Shown here: in pieces, positions 44,946 through 56,800 of the stretch
Numbering within the stretch: position 1 is the stretch's first letter
Layout: every line of letters begins with the position of its first letter
Source of the DNA: Mikania micrantha
Taxonomy: Eukaryota; Streptophyta; Magnoliopsida; Asterales; Asteraceae
NCBI GenBank assembly: GCA_009363875.1
Contig: CM018690.1
Span: 38,383,445-38,447,444 of the forward strand
Direction of reading: 5' to 3'
Length of the DNA: 64,000 nucleotides
The notes under the pieces: model-generated
Database searches by the model: none
Told to the model about the DNA's origin: nothing
The model's input: the letters and a program-made list of their open reading frames with translations, nothing else
Position numbers and translations under genes: made by a program

Positions 44946-47086
44946 TAAAAATAACAATATAATATTTTTAATTGTAATAGATTTTTGGCATAGTATTTTT
45001 AAAACATGTACTAGGTTTTTTAAAAGTGTACAGTATTGTATTTTTAGTACAATACAATACATAAAAACAAAACAAAATGGTACAACACAAAAGAAAAAAT
45101 ACGTTACAAAAATGTAATACAGAAAATATAGCACATAAGATACAATACATATAAATAAAACACAACGTTAACGTAGTAGATTTTTTCTGAATAATATATC
45201 ATTACTTTACTCAAATTGAAGAGGAAAACCATTTATTTTTATGGCATACAGGATTATTTAAAAAAAATTAGGTGTTCTAATCATGTATTACTTTTTCATA
45301 GATTAAGATTTTTCAAACTAAGCTAGACAACTCCAGATCCCACAAAAAGTTGCACCATGAATGAGATTTCTTGGGTATAACAATTGATTAAAATTAACCT
45401 AGACAAGTTAAACATTTACCAGTTTTGATTACTATTTACTATTTTTTTCCATTAACTTGAATTATTTATTTAAGTCAACATAGAAATAAATTCTTTAAAT
45501 GAAACCAAGATTCATATATATTTTGGTCGTATCACTTATTTTTTTAGTACACATTTATAGAAAAAATTATTGACATACCTGATGAAAGTTAGAAAAACTT
45601 TAGAGAAAAACTTTAAATGATTTTAATACGAATACTTAAAACTTGATTATTATTATGTGAAGTTACCTCTAGATTTTTATGATAAATATGTTTTTAACCA
45701 ACCTATGTTTCTTTTGAAAAACTACCCTATGTTTTTGATAATATGTTACAAAAAATGAAGATAATGGTGTTTAAGTGAATTAATATATAAAACTTGTTAC
45801 AACATTCTTTTTAAACATGACAGCTTGACTTTGACAAATATCATAATTCATAGTTTAACCTATATTGGTGTTAATTTAATAAGTGTGTTAGTAAGGGTTG
45901 TCGTGAATAAACAATCTCGAAGATCAAGTTCGTGCTAATTTTATTTGACAATCTTTTAGTTAATATATGTGTTTAATGTATGACTTTGAACGAAAGATTC
46001 AACTAAGGGTGTTTTTATTTGACATTTTATTTATTTTATTTATATTATTTATTAAATATCATGCTAAGTTAAATTATAAAGAATGGCATTGCAAGTTGCA
46101 ACTCGTACTTAGAAACCCGAAAACCGATTAACACGACAAAAATAAACCTGAAATCGATTAATCCGAATTTTATTTGGATCGGTAAAGATGAAGAATTCTT
46201 ATAACAAAAACTCAAATAATCCGACCTGAATAACCCAAAACCCGATTAAAAATCTCGAAGAACGCCCATCATATTCAAAGAGTGCCACGTGTGAAAATAT
46301 GATACTCAATTATATTTCACTATTAAAAATTTCCTTCATCAACCAAATGATCTATATAATTATTGTATATGATTACTATTGTAACGTGAATGTGTAATCG
46401 ACATCAAAAGGTGGATGAGACGTCTATGTAAAACAAGTTTGATTATGATTAAAGAAACAATTATTTCCACAACTGCAACAACTTGTAATTTGTTGGTTGT
46501 TAATCCTGAAATTAAAAGAAAGTAAAAGTTGAATGGTAAATTCGAAACATTTTAATTAAGTAGTATTTAACTAATAGTTTGAATGTACAGAATTAGCAGA
46601 AAAAATTGTTTAAAGTTGTCCAATAGATTTATTTGATTATTTAATTAGAGTTTGAGTTTGATATGTATTTTATTTATTTATTTGATTATTTATTTGCTTT
46701 TTAATTTGTTTATAAATTGTTGAGATCAACATTGGGTAGATATATGCAAAACTTTGAAATTATTACTTTCATTATTGAGCAATTGTTATTATTAATAGAT
46801 ATAAGCAAAAAATGTTGTTTTTCCTTTCTCAAATTTTACATGTTTTAGTCATATGATCAATAATTTAAATTGCACTAAAGTTTTATGTTTAAGATTGTTA
46901 AAAAAAGAGATCAGCTTGACTTGAAAACTATTTATCAAGCGGACCATTGAGCTCAAACTAGTTCTGATAAAACTCAAACCAACTGCCTAGCGATCGAGCT
47001 CGTATATCATAAGAATTTTGATGGCTTTATATTTTATACGAGGTCTAAGGTTCTAAAGCTCATCGTTTTTCCTGGAAATTCGATTA
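44946..47086. other. AT-rich intergenic DNA
   Basis: No gene recognized. Repeat-like phrases around 46110-46260 (aaaccgattaa...aacccgattaa) suggest an old MITE, ends unclear. Confidence 0.5.
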
Positions 47087-47284
47087 GAGGTTGACAAAAA
47101 AAACCTGTTCTGAACCAGCTACTAATCACACGTTTGGAATCAAACGTAATCAGTGAGTACAGGCAGGTCCTGGTTTTCCGAGAAATTGTGACCTAAACCG
47201 TAACCGGTTCTTGACTTTGTTGATGATAACTACAACTGTTTGGAACTGAAACCTATTCCAAAGAAAACTAGTTTGCCAACCTTC
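47087..47284. mobile_element. Foldback MITE-like repeat
   Basis: Ends GAGGTTGACAAAAAAAACC and ACTAGTTTGCCAACCTT are inverted relatives; internal GAACC/GGTTC pairs occur. No clear target duplication. Confidence 0.45.
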
Positions 47285-47563
47285 AATATGAACCACAATC
47301 CGGATCCATGCTTTGGACTCTAGAAGTCTAGAGTCCTGAGCGACCTACGAAAGAGTCTTTCTATATCCAGACCGTATGATCGGCCCAATTGCCTTTCTTA
47401 GCCCATTAGAATATATTAAGACTAGAGTTCTTTTCTTTTATTGAACGCAAATGGTCTGGTCCTATCAATTTTATATCCACTTGAATTTAACTAAACTAAC
47501 CTGATATCTAATTTTTCAGAAAAATATAATTTATATCTTGTACCAAAAACTGTTGATATAAAG

Positions 47564-48017
47564 CATGGTTGTATAAGTCGTTAAACGCTAGTCGGGCGGC
47601 GAGGTACCGCTTAGGGATTAATCGAGATTAATCGGCGCTAGGCGAATTAGGAATTTTTATGTGTAATTTTACAAATATTTATTATACACACACATTAATA
47701 TCAATAATTTAATACAATAGTTCAAATATTTTAAAAAATAAACTTAAACATACTAAGTCAAATACTTCAAAGTACAAACTTAAACACAAAATTCAAAATT
47801 TATAGATGGATTTCGATGTTTAGTGACATGATTCAATGTTTCAAATGTTGGATTCGATGTTTTAGAGACATATTAAGTATTTTCAATTTTGGGTTGACAA
47901 ATGTCTCGAATAATCACTAATATGGGTCCTTTTTACTCGAAAAAGCCAAAAAAACCAAAAAAAGCCAAAAAAAATAAAATAGGCCGCCTAGACACCGCCT
48001 AGGGCAAAATGACACTG
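47564..48017. mobile_element. hAT-type MITE, CGCCTAGG family, copy 2
   Basis: About 80% alike by eye to the left two-thirds of the element at 43604-44157 (GCTAGTCGGGCGGCGAGGTA, then ATTAATCGGCGCTAGGCG). It ends ATGACACTG. It is flanked by ATATAAAG at 47556-47563 and 48018-48025 (identity extends two more bases). Confidence 0.88.
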
Positions 48018-48672
48018 ATATAAAGTATTATTAGTTTACATAATTATTCTAAGTATTGTCATTTTAAGGGCTTAAAATGTTAGCAGAACTATTTAATTTT
48101 TGGATTTTTACCTAGGCCAAATACTTTTATTTCTTCCTTCCTTTTTTTCCTCACTCCCTTAACAACTTTTACTCCTAAAATTTAACACATTTTTTTTAAT
48201 AAAAGTTTCTCAATAATTTTATACATATGAGGACTTCACATTATGATTTGAAAAAAAAATGTGAGAAACAATTTTTAACACAACTTTTGCAGGTTGTTTT
48301 GCTTGTGTACCCTTTTTTCTCCTAACATGACTTGTTTAACTTATAATATTTTGACTCATTTTTAGCTCTATCATATGCATCTTAATTATCATTGTCACAT
48401 CAGTTTTTTGCTCATCCTTCTCATATGTATCTTCTCTCCTTTTTTTAGTCTCAAGATTCCTTCTCATATGCATCGTCTCTTTTTCATATCACAATTTTTT
48501 TTTCTATTTTTCACTTAAATAAATACTCTAAAAAAATTGTTTTAATGCTTAGGTCCCACAAAAATTATGCACGTAGATACACTTCTTCAAGTGCAAAATC
48601 CACATGCTTTCTCTCCCCCGTCCCCACCTCTCCAATGCACATGTCTCACATGTATCTCCATTGTGGGTAGTC
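48018..48672. other. Intergenic DNA
   Basis: AT-rich with pyrimidine runs; no gene recognized. Confidence 0.5.
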
Positions 48673-49195
48673 TTAGGCCTTGTTTGTTTTTTTGTAAAAG
48701 ATCTGCGCACTCTCTTTTGTCTGCCCCGCGCAGACCACGCGCAAACATTGTCATATGCATGCTGTTTGTTTTTTAGAAAACATTTCATTAAAAAACGTCT
48801 GCGCGAGGTCTTCTTGGTGCAGATGTGGGCCAACCACTTTTATGATCTTCTAATGTCTGCAGAGACTACCCACCACCACCCACAACCGCCAGCCACCACC
48901 GCCGCCCACCGCCGCCACCCAACACAGCTGGCCACCACCGGGCACCATTGCCTGTCACCGCCGTCGCCACCACTGCCTCCCACCACCGCCTGTCGCCCCC
49001 ACCACCTCCACCACCGTCGACCACCCACCACTGTACACCACCACCAATTTATTTTAAGATTCAATGGACGTTAAAAAAAACAATATTATTCTTGCAGACT
49101 GCAGACATTTAGTACATCTCTTCTTCTACAGATGTGCGCAGATGTGATATACAGACTGCAGACATTTTAGCTCTTAAAAAACAAACATCACCTTA
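48673..49195. mobile_element. hAT-like element carrying CCACCG-rich interior
   Basis: Ends TTAGGCCTTGTTTGTTTTTT and AAAAAACAAACATCACCTTA are inverted, and GTCTGC/GCAGAC motifs sit just inside both. The interior at 48870-49045 is a CCACC/CCGCC simple-sequence stretch that creates spurious open frames on both strands. No clean 8-bp duplication. Confidence 0.65.
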
Positions 49196-49381
49196 CTTAC
49201 ATTCTTACTATATCGTTGATGTATCGGTATAGTCGTTGATAAATTTTTACCCGTACTCATCAGTATCTTAACAACCGAAATTAGGCTAATTTTTGGAGTT
49301 TCTGCTCATAAAGAGGTCGTTGCTTCGGCCAGATTTCATACATTGCAAACAAAAAATAAACGCAGAAAAAACAGTAAGGTT

Positions 49382-49454
49382 CACGCCCGGTGGGACTCGA
49401 ACCCACAATCGCCTGATTAGAAGTCAGACGCCTTATCCATTAGGCCACGGGCGC
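49382..49454 (-). tRNA. tRNA-Arg (anticodon UCU)
   Basis: 73 nt, intronless. Acceptor GCGCCCG/CGGGCGT, D-arm region GGCCTAATGGATAAGGC, anticodon loop CTTCTAA (TCT at the anticodon), T-arm GTGGGTTCGAGTCCCAC. CAATA motifs lie just upstream and an T6 terminator lies downstream on the minus strand (A-run at 49365-49370 on plus). It has the features of a functional nuclear gene. Confidence 0.96.
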
Positions 49455-49883
49455 TTTATTGTTTTATTGTCTATTTGAAAATTTATATATAACATTTCGT
49501 ATATCTTGTTTTCTGGATTCTTTGGCTGATGCATAAATTCTTGCTTTCTAAAATGGAAAAGATAACTTCTTTACCTTTTTTTTTTTGGTTTTTTTTCGAA
49601 GTCATAAAACTGCGAATATTTCACAATGTAATATTGAATATATTCAGAAATTTAGGTTTCAGGATACTTCACTTTACATATTTTGTGTTGTTTGAAGTAA
49701 ATAAGTAATTATTAGAAGTATATATGATGCTCGAGACCTGGTAACCTAACTTGGTCTGCAATGGAATCCAAGTTTAGTGGCAAAAGATTAAACGTTATGA
49801 AGTGGGCGGAACCAATAATTTTTAACAATAATTAATCTTTCGACTGAAAAGCCACTAAGTCAACCCAAACCAACAACTATACG

Positions 49884-50333
49884 CAGGACTGGTTCAAGCT
49901 TTTTGGTAGCTCAAAGCAAAGTGGAAAATTATGATTTTTTTTCTACTGTGTATAAAACTTTCATCTTTTATCGGAGCTTATAACACAAAAAGTATCGATA
50001 ATTATGAAGGAAAAAGTTACAAAAAACATAAATCACAAACAAATATGTAGATTACTTACAAATATTAAACACATTTTTTCTTGCACATATCAGAATTCGT
50101 TACAAAAAAAACTGCAAAAGCTAATGTGAAACTGTCATATTTGGTAGAGGCATTGTCTTTAGAAAGGATGTGTTGGGTTCAGATTTAAGCAAGAGAAGAA
50201 TATTGTGGTATAATTTATGAGTATGAGTAGGATAGTGTGACTGTTCAAAAAAAATGCCCTAAAAATTTGAGGCCCTTAGATTTTGATAGCCCTATGCTAG
50301 GGCTTTTTTTATTATATACCGGAGCCGGCCTCG
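49884..50333. mobile_element. hAT-like element, GCCGGC family
   Basis: Left CAGGACTGGTTCAAGCTTTT and right GGAGCCGGCCTCG are diverged inverted ends like those at 3103-3672. Flanks ACTATACG and AGTATATG match at 6 of 8 bases. Confidence 0.6.
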
Positions 50334-50770
50334 AGTATATGCCAAAAATATTGAAGAACAAAGGCGGCTCTCAAGGGCTTGTGACAATGCGAGTGTGCAA
50401 AGCAGTGTTTTAAAAACCGGTTCGAACCGGCCGGTTTAACCGGTTCAACCGGTTGCCGGTTACTAAACTGGTACGAAACACTCCGGTATTATGCAGGTTC
50501 CTTCGATTGGTTGTGCCGCCGGTTTAATCCGGTTTTACCGGTAAAACCGGTATTTCCGGTTTAAAAAAACACAAAATTTCGGCTTTTAAGTGATCGTGAA
50601 CTTGATGCGTTTAACACGACAATGTCATAATCCTATTAAACACTTTCATTTAAAAAAAATTATTAGAATTTGAGTACTTTTAGGTTGTTTTAATGAATTT
50701 GTATACTTTTTGAATTGTTTTTAGATGAATTTGTATACTTTTTGGAACTTATTTGAGTATAAGTTGTCTT

Positions 50771-53700
50771 TGTCACACCCCCAATTTCCCACTCGTGGTG
50801 TCAGTCCACGTGGGTGTGACGTGTCCAGAATCACAGCTCAAGGTCATATAGAACACTTCTATATGCGTTTACAAATCCAAAGTTTGACACATACACTCAT
50901 AAAATAGTTTGCAGCGGAATAAAAGTTATCAAATCATATTGCAGCGGAAAATCAAATAGTAGTGCAGCGGAATAAATAAGTCATAACATGCAGCGGAAAA
51001 TAGTTGTTTACACAGCGGAAATGAAATTGTCAAACACAACATTGTTTAAACATAACCCAAAAGTAATTGTTTTTCAAAAGACTGATAACATGAATGCGGG
51101 ATCCTAGGCTCATAATCCCTAATGTGCATTCCTGCTCCATAGTCAGCTAATTACCTGAGAATACAAGTTAGAAAAGTGTCAACACAATGGTTGGTGAGTT
51201 CACAGGTTTTGATATACATATAGTAATGAAAGTGTGTCATGCTGTTTATCAATGTTAGTACCGAGCCCTAGGCCCAAAGTGTCAGTGCGTCACTACCGAA
51301 CTAGACTTGTTTGTCCTTGCCTCCGCTATGCCTCGTATGTATAGCAAGTTAGGTCAGAGTTTGCACGGGTTATGACATCCAGTCAACATTGTGCCCCGTG
51401 GGGTTAGTCATTCCCTAATGGATCCATCCAAATCTACCACGTTGTTCGTACATTAACGGTAAGACTTTGTGAGGGCTTAATACGAGTTCAACACTTAATG
51501 TTTGTCCAATAAACCAGCATACACAAAATGTTTGTATAGTAATGAATGTTTGACTCGATGCAACTAGTATTCTCCCCCTATTTAAAAGCGTTTGAAAAAG
51601 AGTAAAGAGGGGCCGTAAACTCACCTTAGTGATAAGAGTAGCAAATACGCGTAAGCTCCTGATGTAGTAGCACGTGTCGGTCACCGGCAACCTATAACGC
51701 ATACCGTACGTGAGGTTGTGTAAGTGACCGTGCTAGTGTTTGTGTTAGTGCTCGTGTTCGTGTCCAACAACCCTTGGTTGTTCATGTCTGTCCGTGTCGG
51801 TCCACAATGACCGTGTTTGCTCGTGTTGGTCCACATTGACCGTGTTTGACTGTGTTGGTCCACAATGACCGTGTTTGACCATGTTTGACCGTGTTTGACT
51901 AGAGTTGACCAAGTTGACCGTGTCAAGTCAACGACCCGTTGGTGAACCGTGTGACGGTTTGTGAATCGTGTAGCAACGTGTGTAAGTGCTCGTCGTGTGC
52001 AAGACGCGCATGTCACGTCTATGGACAACTTACTATTTATAGTAAGTTTCCATTTTTGGAAAGTTCACAAAGCATATTGGTTTTAGAGTTCTAGCATGCT
52101 CATTAGTCCTACGTGATCATGTTAACACATAGCACATCATCATACAATGTCACACAAGTTATTTTCATCATGTTAGCACGTAAAAGTTTCCTAAAATGGA
52201 AAGTTTCTATTTATAGCATACGTGATATCGGAAACCATCTAACTTAGCATCTAGACACCATGTTATAACATATTAAGTTACTTAGCATGCTCGAATCAAA
52301 CAAAACGTTCCTAAGTCGGGTTTTGTAAAAATAAAGTTACTATAAATAGTAACTTTGTTGTTTTTGCATCAAATGACCATTTAAACATTTCTAGTCCATC
52401 TTCATGTCATAAATCATTATAATAACCAATCTAATATCATTTAGACATATCAATATAACCAAAATCATCATCAATCAATAGTTCATCACTAAAAGTTTCT
52501 AAATATAGTAACCATGTCACAATGACCATAAACATCATCAAAATCACATTCCAAGTATTTCAATCGTCATATTATCATCCTAAGAACAATTATCCATACA
52601 TGCATGTCCACCATTTTATCTATAACACCATTTAGACAAAACAAAGTTTCTATAAATAGAAAGATTGTCAAAAATCATCATTTTAACCATTTTAAGCAAG
52701 TCTAACCATGGGTAATCCTTCTAACATCATCAATAAACATATCAATATACTCAAGATCATTCCAATACTCATGGATCATACATGCATGCATCAATGTCAT
52801 CACAAACTATCATTTTAAGCACAATGGCCTATACCCATCATCTTAGATCGTCTTAGAACATCATCTAATCATCTTAGATCATCAAGAATCATAGTAAAAT
52901 CATCAAACCCATAACATAATTTCGTGCATGTGAACCATGGGTGCTTGCATGTGGGTTTTAACACATGCATGTGTGCTTGTGAGTGTTTTTAAGCTACAAG
53001 GAATGATGTACTACCTTCCAAAGCTTCAAAGTTCCTGGGATGATGATGGTAACAGCTCCTAAACTTCTGGTTCGTGGGTTTGGGTCAAGAACAAGGGAGG
53101 TGATGGTGGTTCTTCAAGTTCCTAGCAATCCCCTTCCACTTCTAAGCTTCAAATCTTCAATCTATGCCTTCAACAATGGAGTTTTTGGGTAACAATGGTG
53201 GTAGCAGGGGGTAGAAGACGAAATCAGTCGAGGGGTGGCGTGTTTGGTCGAGAGAAATGATTAAGGTAGAGTAGGATGTGATTTTCTTGGGCTTATAAAG
53301 ATTTTTCTGCGAACTGGGTCTCGTCGCGTAGCGCGACACGTTCAAGGGTTCCCCTCGCGTAGCGCGAGAGAGTCCCGCGTTCAAATTTCCCCCGCCCACT
53401 TGTCGCGTATCGCGACAGTGTTCTTGTGGACCGTCGCGTAACGCGACAGATCCCCTGGTGAGCCCAATAGGCCCATTTTCATTGGGTTGATCCGTTCGTT
53501 GCCGTTTTCACGTTTACGAACTTTCGTTTGGCCTTGTTTGAACTTCCAAGTTCAATGTGTGAGTGTTTCGTGGGGTTTCGAGTGTTGTGCTCCACAATGT
53601 GCTTGTCGTTCACCAACGTTCGTGTGTTTTGACACGTGTGTGCTGTTTGCCGATAATTTCACGAATTATCCAGTCATGTGTTAGTGTTCGTACTGTCGTG

Positions 53701-53808
53701 CCACGTGTCACACTAAATTAATCTAATTCTAGTGCCACGTGTACATAAAACATTTAAATAAACTTTTAAATAAATTTGTTGCTGACCTGGAATTTACGGG
53801 GTGTCACA
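50771..53808 (-). mobile_element. Element C 3' LTR
   Basis: TGTCACACCC...GGGGTGTCACA, 3038 bp. It holds five spaced CAGCGGAA motifs (50911-51020), tandem tggtccacaatgaccgtgtt phrases (about 51800-51930) and four CGCG hairpins (53334-53451). Compared with the 5' LTR it keeps 34 bp between two GTGCCACGTGT repeats near 53700. Confidence 0.95.
53334..53451. repeat. Four CGCG hairpins in LTR C
   Basis: GTCGCG-TAG-CGCGAC, CTCGCG-TAG-CGCGAG, GTCGCG-TAT-CGCGAC and GTCGCG-TAA-CGCGAC in order. The outer pair changes from G-C to C-G in the second with both sides altered. Confidence 0.9.
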
Positions 53809-53820
53809 TCCTCCCCATGT
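53809..53820 (-). other. Polypurine tract of element C
   Basis: Minus-strand ATGGGGAGGA directly precedes the 3' LTR. Confidence 0.75.
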
Positions 53821-53843
53821 TAGAAAGAATTTCGTCCCGAAAT

Positions 53844-56800
53844 TCAACTTGCGTTGCCAGTGTTTGTCTGTTCCGCGAACATGTGTGGGTATTTCTGTTT
53901 CATCTGGTCTTCACGTTCCCACGTGAATTCCGGTCCTCGTCGCGAATTCCATCGCACTTTCACTATCGGGATCTTGCTGAGTTTGAGCTTCTTGGTTTCC
54001 CGGTCCATAATCTCCACCGGTTCCTCAACGAAGTTTAATTGTTCGTCGATCTGTATCTCCTCAAGAGGTATAACAAGTGTTTCATCGGACAAATACTTCT
54101 TGAGATTCGAAATGTGAAATACATTGTGCACGCTGCTCAGCTCATCTGGCAGGTTTAGCTCGTAGGCCACAGGGCCTATTCGTCTGGTGATCTCAAAAGG
54201 TCCAATGTATCGAGGGTTCAACTTTCCCCGTTTGCCAAACCGAATGACTCCCTTCCAGGGCGAGACCTTGAGTAACACCCTGTCTCCCACCTGGAACTCT
54301 AACGGTTTGCGTCGTTTGTCAGCATAGCTTTTCTGCCTGTCTCGAGCTGCTGCCATCCGTTTGCGTATTTGCACGATCTTTTCAGTCGTTTCGTGCATAA
54401 GTTCTGGACCGGTCAGTTGGCTGTCCCCAATTTCTGCCCAGCAGATGGGTGGTCGACACTTTCGTCCATAAAGTGCCTCGAATGGTGCAGCTTGTATGCT
54501 AGTGTGGTAGCTATTGTTGTATGAGAACTCAACCAACGGTAGGTGAGCCTCCCAGCTACTACCAAAGTCGATAACACATGCCCGCATAATGTCCTCCAGT
54601 GTCTGTATAGTGCGTTCGCTCTGCCCATCAGTCTGCGGGTGGTAAGCGGTACTCATATCCAATCTCGTACCCAAAGCCTTATGCAAAGACTTCCAGAAAT
54701 GCGACGTGAATCGACTGTCGCGGTCAGATATGATCGAGATTGGTACTCCATGTCGAGTAACCACTTCCTTCAGATAAATACGAGTGAGTTTGTCCAACTT
54801 GTCGGTCTCCTTGATGGGTAGGAAATGTGCAGATTTCGTCAGTCGGTCTACGATAACCCAGATGGTATCGCAACCGCTTGCCGTCTTTGGCAGTTTAGTG
54901 ATGAAATCCATGGAAATTTGCTCCCATTTCCACATTGGTAGTTCCGGTTGTTGAAGTAACCCTGATGGCTTTTGGTACTCAACCTTGACTTTTGAGCACG
55001 TTAAACACTTACTCACGTAAATTGCTATCTCAGCTTTCATGTTTGGCCACCAGTAGATTGTCTTCAAATCGTGATACATCTTGTCAGAGCCCGGATGTAC
55101 GGAATACCGACTCTTGTGTGCTTCGTCCATCACTACTTCTCTCAATCCTCCGTATTGTGGAATCCAAATTCGATCCATTAAGTAATAGGCTCCGTCATCC
55201 TTTACTTTCATCTGTTTATCCATACCACGCATGGCTTCGAGAGTGAGATTTTCAGCTTTTAGGGCTTCCTGTTGTGCGATTCGAATCTGATTTGGTAGTT
55301 CAGAATGAATCGTGAGTTGTAGAGCACGCACGCGTTTTGTCGTTTCCTTCCGGCTCAACGCGTCGGCCACTACATTGGCTTTGCCTGGATGATACTTGAT
55401 GGCGCAATCATAATCACCTATGAGTTCAACCCATCTTCGTTGCCTCATGTTCAACTCTTTCTGATCGAAGATGTGTTGTAGGCTCTTATGATCGGTAAAG
55501 ATAGTGCATTTTGTGCCATACAAGTAGTGTCGCCAGATCTTTAAAGCGAATACCACAGCTCCTAACTCAAGGTCATGAGTTGTGTAGTTCTTTTCATGCA
55601 CCTTCAGTTGCCGTGAAGCGTAAGCTATAACCCTCTCGCGTTGCATCAGCACGCAACCGAGTCCCTGTTTCGAGGCGTCGCAATACACCACAAAATCGTC
55701 GCATCCTTCCGGCAAGGATAGAATAGGTGCAGTACATAGTTTCTGCTTCAACAAGTTGAAAGCAGTTTCCTGTTTGTCGCCCCAGTCAAACTTCTTGTCT
55801 TTATGGGTTAGGGATGTCAGTGATTGAGCAATCTTTGAAAATCCTTCAATGAATCTTCTGTAGTACCCGGCCAGACCTAGGAATTGTCGCACCTCAGTCG
55901 GAGTCTTGGGTGCTTCCCAGTTCTTAATCGCTTCGATTTTGGCTGGGTCCACGTGTATTCCCCGTTCATTCACCACGTGTCCAAGGAATTGGACTTCGCG
56001 AATCCAAAAGTCGCACTTGGAGAACTTTGCGTACAACTGCTCTTTCTTTAATAATTCCAAGACTAGTCTCAGGTGTTCAGCATGTTCCTCTTGGTTCTTT
56101 GAGTAAATCAGTATGTCGTCAATGAACACTATCACGAATTTGTCAAGGTACGGTTTGCATACTCTATTCATGAGGTCCATGAATACAGCTGGTGCGTTGG
56201 TCAGTCCAAAGGGCATAACCAAGAATTCGTAGTGTCCGTATCGGGTTCTGAAGGCAGTCTTAGGAATATCATTCTCTTGTATCCTTAGTTGATGGTAGCC
56301 CGATCTTAAATCGATTTTCGAATAGTAGCTTGACCCTTGCAACTAATCAAACAAATCGTCTATTCGTGGTAACGGGTATCGATTCTTGATCGTCACCTTG
56401 TTCAGCTCTCTATAGTCGATACACATACGGAATGTTCCGTCTTTCTTCTTCACAAATAAGACCGGTGCTCCCCAAGGTGAGAAGCTCGGTCTGATAAATC
56501 CCTTGTCTAACAGTTCCTGCAACTGGTTAGACAGTTCCTGCATCTCAGTCGGTGCTAGTCGGTATGGAGTTTTAGCAATCGGTGCTGCTCCAGGTGTAAG
56601 ATCTATCTGGAACTCGACTTGTCGTTTCGGAGGCAGTCCAGGTAGATCCTCAGGAAACACTTCGGGAAAATCGCGGACTACGTCGATGTCTTCGATCTTC
56701 CTTTCCTTCTTCGGTTGCTCTGCGATGGGGGCTAGTATGGCAGTGTATCCCTTTTGTAGATACTTGTTCGCCTTCATGCATGACATGATGTTCAGATGTA

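Noticed and set aside
48604..49074. 156-codon frame rich in Pro/His and its antisense Trp/Gly frame
   Set aside because: Both come from a CCACC/CCGCC simple repeat inside a hAT-like element.
51415..52028. Open frames of 95 and 115 codons repeated at 60248-60861
   Set aside because: Identical because they are in the two LTRs of element C; they contain tandem-repeat sequence and no known domain.
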